From NCBI GenBank assembly GCA_002293065.1, contig DBCN01000099.1:1-10018 (forward strand): 10,018 nucleotides of DNA, in the 5' to 3' direction. The notes below the pieces were generated by a model. The model saw only the letters and a list, made by a program, of their open reading frames with translations, ran no database searches and was not told the DNA's origin. Positions within the stretch are counted from its first letter, which is position 1. The number at the start of each line of letters is the position of its first letter. The position numbers and the translations under genes were made by a program. Positions 1 to 6,396 of this stretch are shown here, in pieces. The stretch comes from Opitutia bacterium UBA957 (GTDB taxonomy: Bacteria; Verrucomicrobiota; Verrucomicrobiia; Opitutales; UBA953).

Positions 1-1323
1 TCCTTGCTGGCCTTCGCGACGCTGGCGTTCGCCGCCGACCCGGCGGCCGAAGAGCTGCCGCCCGGCGCGAAGATGAGCTACCTCGACAACGGCATCATCC
101 GCGTCGGGGTCGACCTCAACCACGGCGGGGCTATTGTCTACCTAGCGCCCAAGGGCGGTCGTAACCTGATCAACAACTACGACCTCGGTCGGCAGGTGCA
201 GATGTCCTTTTACTCCGGACCCGTGCCGTACACGGAGAAAGGGCAGTCCCCTTCCGCGCACTGGAAACACCTCGGCTGGAATCCGATCCAGACCGGCGAT
301 GACTTCAAGAACCCGTCCAAGGTGATCGCCCACGAAAACGACGGCAAGAAGCTGCACGTGACGTGCATCCCGATGCAGTGGCCGCTCAACAACGTACCAG
401 CCGAATGCACCTTCGATTCCTGGCTCGAACTCGAAGGCACCTGGGTGAAGGTGCGCTCCCGCCTGACCAACGCTCGCTCCGACCGCACGCGCTACGCCGC
501 CCGCCAGCAGGAACTCCCCGCGCTCTATGCGAACGGCTCCTTCTTCCGCGTCGTCAGCTACGTCGGCACCCGCCCCTTCACGGGCGAAGCCATCACCGAG
601 CAGCCGAAATCCAAGACGAAACACCCGTGGGTCTACTGGGAAGCGACGGAGCATTGGTCCGCCTTGCTCAATGCCGCCGATGAAGGCATCGGCCTCATCA
701 CGCCCTTCCGCACCGACCACACGGGGGGCTTCGCCGGCCAACCGGGGCCCAATGATTCGCGCGCGAATGCCACGGGCTATCTGGCCGGGCAAGGCAAGGA
801 GATCCTCGATCACGATATCCGCTACGAGTATGACTACGAACTCGTGGTGGGCAACCTGAAGACCATCCGCACGCGCGCCCAAGAGGTGGCCGCCATGCGT
901 CACCCCCCAGCCCCGCGCTGGCGCTTCACCTCCGACCGCCAAGGCTGGTTCTATGCGGGCGTCGGCACGTATGCAGGCTGGCCGATCCGCGGCGAACTCG
1001 ATCTGCGCCCGGACGGCAAGACCCCCCTGCGCGCGCTCAGCCCCCTCACCTTCTGGCAGGCCGAACAAGCAACCACGCTGACCATCGAGGCAGCCCTCAG
1101 CGGCGAAGGGGCCAAGGCGACCCTCACGCTCAGCAGACATCCTTTGAATACGGGCGGCACGGATATCCAGCTGGCGCTACCGCTCGTCGCCGATGGCCAG
1201 ATGCGCCGACTCGTCATCCCCCTCCCCAAGGCGGGCTACGACGGCGCCTACCACCGCGCCACGCTCACGATCTCCCCGCAGACCACCAGCGCGCGCGTGA
1301 AGTCGATCGAGCTCGGTCAATGA
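1..1323 (+). CDS. Secreted all-beta protein of unknown function, 5' end outside window
   Basis: The frame is open from the first base, so the true start lies upstream; the TTG at base 4 is just a codon inside the signal peptide. Visible are 440 codons. The first residues, SLLAFATLAFAADP, look like the end of a signal peptide with cleavage near AFA-AD, so the product is probably exported. The rest is rich in aromatic residues and short beta-type stretches with no obvious membrane segment. The N-terminal two thirds includes DNGIIRVGVDLNHGGAI and a run of W, Y and F residues. From about codon 307 a W-x-F-x-x-D-x-x-G-W pattern opens a second, C-terminal beta-sandwich-like segment such as is seen in carbohydrate-binding modules. 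I do not recognise a catalytic motif or a named family. A role in extracellular glycan handling is inference from fold style and from the facing sulfatase gene. Existence of the gene is near certain; its function is unknown. Confidence 0.85.
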   Translation, partial: SLLAFATLAFAADPAAEELPPGAKMSYLDNGIIRVGVDLNHGGAIVYLAPKGGRNLINNYDLGRQVQMSFYSGPVPYTEKGQSPSAHWKHLGWNPIQTGDDFKNPSKVIAHENDGKKLHVTCIPMQWPLNNVPAECTFDSWLELEGTWVKVRSRLTNARSDRTRYAARQQELPALYANGSFFRVVSYVGTRPFTGEAITEQPKSKTKHPWVYWEATEHWSALLNAADEGIGLITPFRTDHTGGFAGQPGPNDSRANATGYLAGQGKEILDHDIRYEYDYELVVGNLKTIRTRAQEVAAMRHPPAPRWRFTSDRQGWFYAGVGTYAGWPIRGELDLRPDGKTPLRALSPLTFWQAEQATTLTIEAALSGEGAKATLTLSRHPLNTGGTDIQLALPLVADGQMRRLVIPLPKAGYDGAYHRATLTISPQTTSARVKSIELGQ

Positions 1324-1330
1324 CAGGCAG

Positions 1331-1351
1331 GGACAGCACCACGTGCTGTCC
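1331..1351 (+). terminator. Perfect 9-bp hairpin just after the first gene
   Basis: GGACAGCAC and GTGCTGTCC form a perfect 9-bp stem around a CAC loop, starting 8 bases after the stop codon of the upstream gene. The following bases contain only a broken T-rich stretch (TAGTTGCCTCTTT), so it lacks the clean U-tract of a classical intrinsic terminator. It lies between two convergent genes and, being symmetric, could act in either direction. A role in termination or mRNA 3' protection is likely but not proved. Confidence 0.45.
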
Positions 1352-1369
1352 TAGTTGCCTCTTTGGTAG

Positions 1370-1390
1370 GGGCGCGACTGCGTCGCGTCC
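1370..1390. repeat. REP-like palindromic element
   Basis: GGGCGCGAC and GTCGCGTCC form a 9-bp stem with one G-T wobble around the loop TGC. It lies in the convergent gap 19 bases after the previous hairpin. Short GC-rich stem-loops of this design, with three-base loops and near gene 3' ends, are typical of dispersed REP-type intergenic repeats. Only one copy is visible here, so calling it a dispersed repeat is inference; I saw no second copy in the window. Confidence 0.4.
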
Positions 1391-1423
1391 GCACACGGAC
1401 AGAGCCGCCTAAGCTCCCCCTTT

Positions 1424-1450
1424 AGACCGGGTGTCCCCTTACCTCGGTCT
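1424..1450 (-). other. Weak hairpin downstream of the sulfatase
   Basis: AGACCG and CGGTCT pair six bases, and GGT with ACC can extend the stem across a one-base bulge, leaving an 8-base loop. On the minus strand it sits 12 bases past the sulfatase stop codon, where a terminator would be expected, but it is followed by AAAGGGGG rather than T residues. It is a possible 3' structure only. Confidence 0.2.
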
Positions 1451-1462
1451 CGAATTCTGGGC

Positions 1463-2944
1463 TTAATCAAAGGAAGCATCCGCAGCCAAAGCCATTTCGC
1501 GCGCCTGCTCGGCCGTCGATTTCATCGCTGCGGCCGCCTTGGGGTCTTTCTTCTTACCTTTATCTTTGGTTTCACGGGCACCGATGGAGAGGTTGAAATC
1601 ATTCTTCTGCGCCAACCCCACCGTACTGCGACCATCGGCGATATAGCGCTGCATGAGCGTGGTCATCGAACGGACGATCTCCCCGTTCGCCGCGCTCACA
1701 TTGGTCGTTTCGCTCAAGTCGACCTGCAGGTTGAAGAGTTCGCGCCGGCCGTCCTTGTGGAAAATCAGCTTCCAAGGGCCCTGCCGAAGGGCCAGATCGC
1801 CCGCGGCGGACTGATGGATGGTGGCTTCGCGTACGCCGTCCTTCGCGGTACCGAGCAATTCGGGAACCAAGCTCACGCTGTCCTCGCCGGCGCCAGCGGG
1901 GACCTTCGCGCCCGTGACCTCAGCGGCGGTGGCCATGAGGTCGTTGAGGCAAACGGTGTGGTCATTCACCGTGCCAGGCTTCACCTTGCCCGGCCAGCGC
2001 ACGATGAACGGAACCCGATGCCCGCCTTCATAGATGCTCCGCTTGGATTCACGTAAAGGCTCGTAGATGCGATGTTCGGCCCCGTTATCGCTGGTGACAA
2101 TGATGAGGGTGTTCTCCGCGAGGTGATTCCGCTCCAGCGCTTCAAGAATCCGGCCGAAGAAGGCGTCGCCCTCGAAAAGCCAGTCGCCATACTTCGGGTC
2201 GTTCTTCACCAGGTCCTTGGCGCCGCTCTTTCCGATGAATTCCTCGGAGGGCACGTTGGGCTCATGCGGAATGCCGACCGGGAAGTAGAGGAAGAACGGC
2301 TCGCCCGCTTTCCTTCGGTCGAGCCACTCCAGCGCTTTCTTCGCCATCAGCGGCTGGTTTTCCACCGGCGCCACATGGGCGACGACTTGGTCCTGCTCGA
2401 TGATGGTACCGATGTTCCGCGCGTGCGTGAAGCCGCAAAAGTAATCAAAGCCGAGCGCATTCGGACCGCCGGTCGTCTTCGCCCCGATCGGCACTTCCTT
2501 TTCGCTCCCCGGCTTGCCGGCCACCCAATCCATGCCGAGGTGCCACTTGCCGATGCAAGCCGTCGCGTAGCCCTGAGACTTGAGCAACGACGCCACGGTC
2601 GGGCGACCCGGAGGAATGATCGGCTTGGAGAACGTGGTCAGCACGCCGAACTGCCCGATGCGTGCCGGATAGCGTCCCGTGAGGACGCCGTAGCGAGTCG
2701 GGGTACAAACCGCCGCGGCCGTGTGCGCATCCGTGAACCGCATCCCTTGCGTGGCGAACTTATCGAGGTTCGGCGTGCGCAGGGCTGACTTCGGATTATA
2801 GCTCGGCGGCTCGCCGTAGCCGAGGTCATCGAAGAGGACAAAAATGATGTTGGGCTTGGCGGCTTCGGCGGCGCTCAGCGGCGCCAGCGCCATCATCAAC
2901 AGGGCGACGAAGGGCATCCAGCGGCCGGGGAGGATTAGTCGCAT
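1463..2944 (-). CDS. Secreted sulfatase, formylglycine-dependent (S1 / arylsulfatase A type)
   Basis: A hydrolase of sulfate esters, 493 residues, normal length for the family. Residues 1 to about 28 form a signal peptide (hydrophobic core, then LSAAEA), so it acts in the periplasm or outside. Family landmarks appear in order: metal-binding D39-D40 in NIIFVLFDDLGYG; the CxPxR signature CTPTR at 80-84, where C80 becomes formylglycine and R84 stabilises it; GKWHLG with K133 and H135; P226-H227; the metal-binding D286-N287 in TSDNGAEH; and K301 followed by YEGGHRVP. The active site looks complete. The natural substrate cannot be read from sequence; sulfated polysaccharides are usual for such enzymes in this kind of bacterium. 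The C-terminal 36 residues form a Lys/Ala-rich, charged tail outside the catalytic fold. I see no Shine-Dalgarno before the ATG, but the signal peptide begins right there. An AT-rich patch about 40 bases upstream may be part of the promoter. It is transcribed toward the first gene and away from rhlE's terminator. Confidence 0.96.
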   Translation of the reverse strand: MRLILPGRWMPFVALLMMALAPLSAAEAAKPNIIFVLFDDLGYGEPPSYNPKSALRTPNLDKFATQGMRFTDAHTAAAVCTPTRYGVLTGRYPARIGQFGVLTTFSKPIIPPGRPTVASLLKSQGYATACIGKWHLGMDWVAGKPGSEKEVPIGAKTTGGPNALGFDYFCGFTHARNIGTIIEQDQVVAHVAPVENQPLMAKKALEWLDRRKAGEPFFLYFPVGIPHEPNVPSEEFIGKSGAKDLVKNDPKYGDWLFEGDAFFGRILEALERNHLAENTLIIVTSDNGAEHRIYEPLRESKRSIYEGGHRVPFIVRWPGKVKPGTVNDHTVCLNDLMATAAEVTGAKVPAGAGEDSVSLVPELLGTAKDGVREATIHQSAAGDLALRQGPWKLIFHKDGRRELFNLQVDLSETTNVSAANGEIVRSMTTLMQRYIADGRSTVGLAQKNDFNLSIGARETKDKGKKKDPKAAAAMKSTAEQAREMALAADASFD

Positions 2945-3071
2945 GATGTCGTCTACTGAAAACCGGTCGGCGCCGAAAGTTAATTGTTTATCCTCCAGGG
3001 TTTCGCGCTCCCCGGGTTCGCGTATCCACTAAACGCGCTACCCCATTGGAACGACCGGCGGGTTAAACCGG

Positions 3072-3088
3072 GACCAAGGGCCTTGGTC
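3072..3088. repeat. Perfect 8+1+8 palindrome beside the rhlE terminator
   Basis: GACCAAGG, one central G, then CCTTGGTC. As RNA it could fold into a 6-bp stem with a GGGCC loop. It lies 8 bases beyond the A/T run of the rhlE terminator on the minus strand, so it could be a second stop or a protein-binding site between rhlE and the sulfatase gene. The rest of the gap from 2945 to 3071 shows only a 5-bp stem with a 9-base loop (CGCGT at 3019, ACGCG at 3033) and no recognisable gene. Confidence 0.35.
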
Positions 3089-3096
3089 GTAGGCAC

Positions 3097-3121
3097 AAAA
3101 AAGCCCGGGGAGACCGGGCTT
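3097..3121 (-). terminator. Intrinsic terminator of the rhlE gene
   Basis: Read on the minus strand, AAGCCCGG and CCGGGCTT form a perfect 8-bp GC-rich stem around a 5-base loop, ending in a run of six T residues. It begins about 20 bases past the helicase stop codon. This is a textbook rho-independent terminator, and it separates rhlE from the co-oriented sulfatase gene, which should therefore have its own promoter. Confidence 0.9.
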
Positions 3122-3140
3122 CTTCGAACTTCGCCAAGGC

Positions 3141-4457
3141 TTACTTAGGGCCGCCCGAGCGGCGGGTACCGGGACGGCCAAACGGACGGTAGCTGCCCTG
3201 GGCGGCACGGTAGCCGCCATTGCGACCACCCTGCGGGCGGCCTTCGCGTTCGCTGTGGTGCGCGCCGGCGCGAGGGTCCTGGTGACGCTGGAAATCTTCC
3301 GGGGTGCGGGCCGGAGCCTGCTGCGTGTAGTCGAAGCCCGGGAGCTTACCACAGTGCAGGTGCTTCCCGACGATGCGCTCGAGGCGACGGAGGTCGCCGA
3401 GGTCTTCGCGGGTGATGAAGGTGATCGCGGTGCCCGTGGAGAGCGCGCGGCCGGTGCGGCCGATGCGGTGCACGTAGTCTTCGATCTGGTCAGGGAAGTC
3501 GAAGTTGACGACGTGGCTGATGCCATCGACGTCGATACCGCGCGAGGCGATGTCGGTCGCGACGAGGACGCGGATTTCGCCGTTCTTGAAGGCCTGGAGG
3601 GCACGCTGGCGCTGGGCCTGCGAGCGGTTCGCGTGAATGGCGGCGCAGGAGATGCCGTCGCCGTCGAGCTTGCGGCAGACGCGGTCGGCGCCGTGCTTGG
3701 TGCGGGCGAAGACGAGGACCATGTTCATGGCTTCGTCCTTGAGAAGGTGGTGCAGCATGACCTGCTTGAGCGCACCCGGGCACTCGAAGAGGAGCTGGGT
3801 GACGGTTTCGGCGGGGTTGGAGCGGCGGCCGACTTCGATGAGCTTGGGCGAACGCTGGTACTGCTTGGTCAGGGTCTCAATCTCGCGGGAGAGCGTGGCC
3901 GAGAACATCAAGGTCTGGCGCTCAGGCGGGAGCGCGCGGACGATCGTGTTGATCGCCGGCAGGAAGCCCATGTCGAGCATGCGGTCGGCTTCGTCGAGGA
4001 CGAGGCACTCCACCGCGGAGAAGTCGCCATGGCCTTGGCTACCCAAGTCGAGCAAGCGTCCCGGGGTGGCGATGAGGAAGTCGCAGCCCCTGCGGAGGGC
4101 GGCGATCTGCGGGCGTTCGCTGACGCCACCATAGCAGGTGGCGACGACCGCGCCGGAGTAGCGAGAGTAGGCAGCCACGTTCTCGGCGATCTGGACGACG
4201 AGCTCACGGGTCGGGGCCAGGATCAGGCAGCGGACGCGGCCCTTGTGGGTATTGTTGGCCGTACGGAGCAGGCGGGTGAGCAAAGGCAGCGTGAAGGCGG
4301 CCGTCTTACCGGTACCGGTCTGGGCGATGCCAATGACGTCGACCCCTTCGATGACCGACGGGATGGCGGCCTTCTGGATCGGCGTGGGTTCAGTGTAACC
4401 CTGGTCGGCGACCGCTTTGAGGATGGAGGCGTCTAGGCCTAAGGAAGCAAATGGCAT
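3141..4457 (-). CDS. rhlE: DEAD-box ATP-dependent RNA helicase, RhlE type
   Basis: A cytoplasmic ATP-dependent RNA unwinding enzyme; RhlE-type helicases work in ribosome assembly and RNA turnover. All motifs are present and intact in this 438-residue protein: Q motif PTPIQ near 24-28, Walker A AQTGTGKT at 45-52, PTRELV at 82-87, TPGR at 131-134, DEAD at 155-158, SAT at 186-188, VLVFARTK near 247-254, ATDIASRGIDV at 300-310 and HRIGRTGR at 330-337. The N terminus (FxSLGL then ILKAVADQGYTEPTPIQ) matches RhlE better than DeaD, SrmB or DbpA. From about residue 380 there is a basic, Gly/Arg-rich, low-complexity tail (RPQGG, RNGGY, RRSGG), usual for RNA binding. The start chosen is the ATG giving this standard N terminus; no strong Shine-Dalgarno precedes it. 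The gene is divergent from the transporter gene and is closed by its own terminator. The enzyme class is certain; the subfamily is likely. Confidence 0.96.
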   Translation of the reverse strand: MPFASLGLDASILKAVADQGYTEPTPIQKAAIPSVIEGVDVIGIAQTGTGKTAAFTLPLLTRLLRTANNTHKGRVRCLILAPTRELVVQIAENVAAYSRYSGAVVATCYGGVSERPQIAALRRGCDFLIATPGRLLDLGSQGHGDFSAVECLVLDEADRMLDMGFLPAINTIVRALPPERQTLMFSATLSREIETLTKQYQRSPKLIEVGRRSNPAETVTQLLFECPGALKQVMLHHLLKDEAMNMVLVFARTKHGADRVCRKLDGDGISCAAIHANRSQAQRQRALQAFKNGEIRVLVATDIASRGIDVDGISHVVNFDFPDQIEDYVHRIGRTGRALSTGTAITFITREDLGDLRRLERIVGKHLHCGKLPGFDYTQQAPARTPEDFQRHQDPRAGAHHSEREGRPQGGRNGGYRAAQGSYRPFGRPGTRRSGGPK

Positions 4458-4555
4458 TACAGCAACGTGTAGAACCTAAACGCAAAGGGCGAGGATAATG
4501 GGTGAGGCTGTTTTTAGGCGATTTGGGCGACTTTATGCCCGTCTAAAGGAACGTC

Positions 4556-4597
4556 ATGCCGATGCCTCGCCTTGCCCTCCACCCTCCTCTCGCTTAA
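4556..4597 (+). CDS. Possible 13-codon leader ORF before the transporter gene
   Basis: ATG to TAA encodes MPMPRLALHPPLA. AAAGGA lies 5 bases before this ATG and is the best Shine-Dalgarno-like sequence in the divergent gap, whereas the transporter ATG 19 bases after this stop has none. The frame differs from that of the transporter. It could be a translated leader that couples or attenuates transporter expression, or it could be chance. The rest of the gap (4458 to 4555) should hold the divergent promoters for rhlE and the transporter, but I cannot assign -35/-10 boxes with confidence. Confidence 0.2.
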   Translation: MPMPRLALHPPLA

Positions 4598-4616
4598 CAC
4601 CTACCTAACCCCACCC

Positions 4617-6215
4617 ATGACCCAAAAGAAAACCGAAGCCTGGAGTTCCAAGATAGGCGTCATCATGGCCGTCGCCGGCAGCGCCGTCGGACTCGGCAAC
4701 TTCCTCCGCTTCCCCGGCCTCGTCGCCGACAAGGAAACCGGCGGCGGCGCCTTCCTGATCGCCTACTTCATCTCACTGCTCGTCGTCGGCCTCCCCATCT
4801 GCTGGGTCGAGTGGACGCTCGGTCGGTTCGGCGGCACGCAAGGCTACAACTCCTCGCCTGGCATTTTCCACGCCATCATCCGGAAGCCTTGGGGCAAGTA
4901 CCTCGGACTCCTCGGCTTCATCATCCCCGTCGGCGTCTACTTCTACTACGTCGTCATTGAATCCTGGTGCCTCGGTTACGCCTGGAGCAGCTTCACCGGC
5001 GGGCTCGACCTCGGCAAGGACTCCGCCCCGTATGCCGCGCATTTCGCCCAGACGACGGGCCTCAAGGCCGACGGCGCCATCCTTGGACTATCCGCGCCGT
5101 TCCTCTTCTTCATCGGCGTCTTCATCCTGAATTTCGTCATCATCTACCGCGGGCTGTCGAAGGGCATCGAATTCATCTGCAACTGGGGCATGCCGCTCCT
5201 CATCGTCATCGCCCTCGTCTTGCTGGTGCGCGTGCTCACCCTCGGTACCCCCGACCCCGCCAAGCCGGAGCTCAGCGTCTGGAACGGCCTCGGCTACATG
5301 TGGAATCCGCATGACATCGCGCAGGGCCTCTCCAACCCCGCCGTCTGGCTGAAGGCGGCTTCCCAGATCTTCTTCACGTTGTCGGTCGGCTTCGGCGTGA
5401 TCATCACCTACGCGAGCTACCTCAAGAAGAACGATGACGTGGTGCTGAGCGGCCTGACGGCCACCGCCGCCAACGAGTTCTGCGAAGTGGGCTTGGGCGG
5501 ACTCATCACCGTCCCGGCGGCCTTCGCCTTTCTCGGCGCCTCCGCCGTCGCCGGTGGTACTTTCGCCCTGGGGTTTAACGTCCTGCCGCAAGTCTTCGCT
5601 GGCATGCCTTACGGACACCTCTTCGGCGGCCTCTTCTTCACCCTGCTCTTCATCGCCGCCATCACCTCGTCGCTGTCGATGCTGCAGCCGGGCATCGCCT
5701 TCCTGGAAGAAGGCTTGGGGCTAGATCGCCGCGGCTCCGTCGCCCTGCTCGGCCTCGTCACCGCGGTCGGCTGCACCCTGGTCGTCTGGTTCAGCGAAGG
5801 CCTCAAGGCCCTTTCGACCGTGGACTTCTGGATCGGCGACATCGGCATCTTCCTCCAAGGCACGCTGCTGATCTACGTCTTCAACTTTGCCTTCGGGACC
5901 GAACGCGGCTGGACGGAAGCCCACCACGGCGCGGACATCCGCATCCCGCGTATCTTCAAGTTCGTCATCCGCTGGGTTTCCCCGGCCTTCCTGACCGCCA
6001 TCTTCGCGATGTTCGTGCTCAAGAACGTGGCGGGCTGGAACCTCTCGTTCACGGCCCCGCTCTTCACCCCGACCGAGCCCATCCTCGACCTGGTGGGTGG
6101 CCCTAACCACCCCGCCAGCGGCGTCGCCCGCCTCACGGCCTTCTTCCTCCTCCTGTTCGGCCTCTTCTCCGCCCTGCTCATCCACCGCGCCGGCAAACGC
6201 TGGGATGCACGCTAA
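4617..6215 (+). CDS. Sodium:amino-acid symporter of the NSS family, LeuT type
   Basis: An inner-membrane importer driven by the sodium gradient, 532 residues with about 12 hydrophobic segments, the LeuT fold. Signature motifs: TM1 AGSAVGLGNFLRFP at 20-33, with N28 (LeuT N27, sodium site) and R31 (LeuT R30, extracellular gate); WVEWTLGRFGG at 63-73; YYVVIESW at 110-117 in TM3; TM6 QIFFTLSVGFG at 250-260, with F253, T254, S256 and F259 as in LeuT's substrate pocket; N286 (sodium site) and E290; and TM8 AITSSLSMLQP at 348-358. The pocket suggests a neutral amino acid such as Leu, Ala or Met; the exact substrate is not readable. E290 matches the Glu that makes LeuT chloride-independent. A TTG at 4572 in the same frame would add 15 residues, but the ATG at 4617 gives the standard short N terminus, so I prefer it. 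There is no Shine-Dalgarno. The next gene, 18 bases downstream, is probably co-transcribed. Confidence 0.97.
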   Translation: MTQKKTEAWSSKIGVIMAVAGSAVGLGNFLRFPGLVADKETGGGAFLIAYFISLLVVGLPICWVEWTLGRFGGTQGYNSSPGIFHAIIRKPWGKYLGLLGFIIPVGVYFYYVVIESWCLGYAWSSFTGGLDLGKDSAPYAAHFAQTTGLKADGAILGLSAPFLFFIGVFILNFVIIYRGLSKGIEFICNWGMPLLIVIALVLLVRVLTLGTPDPAKPELSVWNGLGYMWNPHDIAQGLSNPAVWLKAASQIFFTLSVGFGVIITYASYLKKNDDVVLSGLTATAANEFCEVGLGGLITVPAAFAFLGASAVAGGTFALGFNVLPQVFAGMPYGHLFGGLFFTLLFIAAITSSLSMLQPGIAFLEEGLGLDRRGSVALLGLVTAVGCTLVVWFSEGLKALSTVDFWIGDIGIFLQGTLLIYVFNFAFGTERGWTEAHHGADIRIPRIFKFVIRWVSPAFLTAIFAMFVLKNVAGWNLSFTAPLFTPTEPILDLVGGPNHPASGVARLTAFFLLLFGLFSALLIHRAGKRWDAR

Positions 6216-6233
6216 GCCAGCCTCCCAATATTT

Positions 6234-6389
6234 ATGACTACCGCTGGACTCCTCTTCATGCTCATCTCGGTGGGCGGCGTGACGGCGCTGTTCGTCTGGT
6301 GCCTCCACAAGGTGCTCACGGGCAAGAAACCCTCCGACCACTTGGCGCACGTCGAGCCCGTCGAACAGGCCGATCTCGAGAAGCGCTGA
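6234..6389 (+). CDS. MetS-like small membrane subunit of the NSS transporter
   Basis: A 51-residue ORF, ATG to TGA, 18 bases after the transporter stop and in the same direction. Residues 4 to 24 form one hydrophobic segment (AGLLFMLISVGGVTALFVWCL), followed by a short basic stretch (HKVLTGKK) and an acidic, polar tail ending EQADLEKR. This layout, with one N-terminal membrane helix, a basic cytoplasmic border and about 50 residues, placed right behind an NSS gene, is that of the MetS-type small subunits required by some NSS methionine/alanine importers (MetPS of Corynebacterium). I see the position and topology directly; homology to MetS is inference and the sequence itself is divergent. No Shine-Dalgarno is visible, so translation may be coupled to the upstream gene. 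It ends 7 bases before the stop of the convergent gene. Confidence 0.75.
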   Translation: MTTAGLLFMLISVGGVTALFVWCLHKVLTGKKPSDHLAHVEPVEQADLEKR

Positions 6390-6396
6390 ACGAGGC

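Noticed and set aside
142..1140. A 332-codon minus-strand reading frame opposite the first gene
   Set aside because: The composition is that of an antisense shadow, and the plus-strand frame has a signal peptide remnant and a balanced globular composition.
3001..3045. Possible tRNA fragment around GGTTCG before the sulfatase gene
   Set aside because: The expected 5-bp T-arm does not form and no acceptor or anticodon stem can be built; only an isolated 5-bp hairpin is present.
3255..4436. A 393-codon plus-strand reading frame opposite rhlE
   Set aside because: The minus strand has every DEAD-box motif. The antisense product is a low-complexity Asp/Glu/Gly/Val/Arg-rich shadow.
4572..4616. TTG start adding 15 residues to the transporter
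   Set aside because: NSS proteins start shortly before the W-x-x-K/R-x-G of TM1. The ATG at 4617 gives that length, and the extra residues are Pro/Leu/Thr-rich leader sequence.
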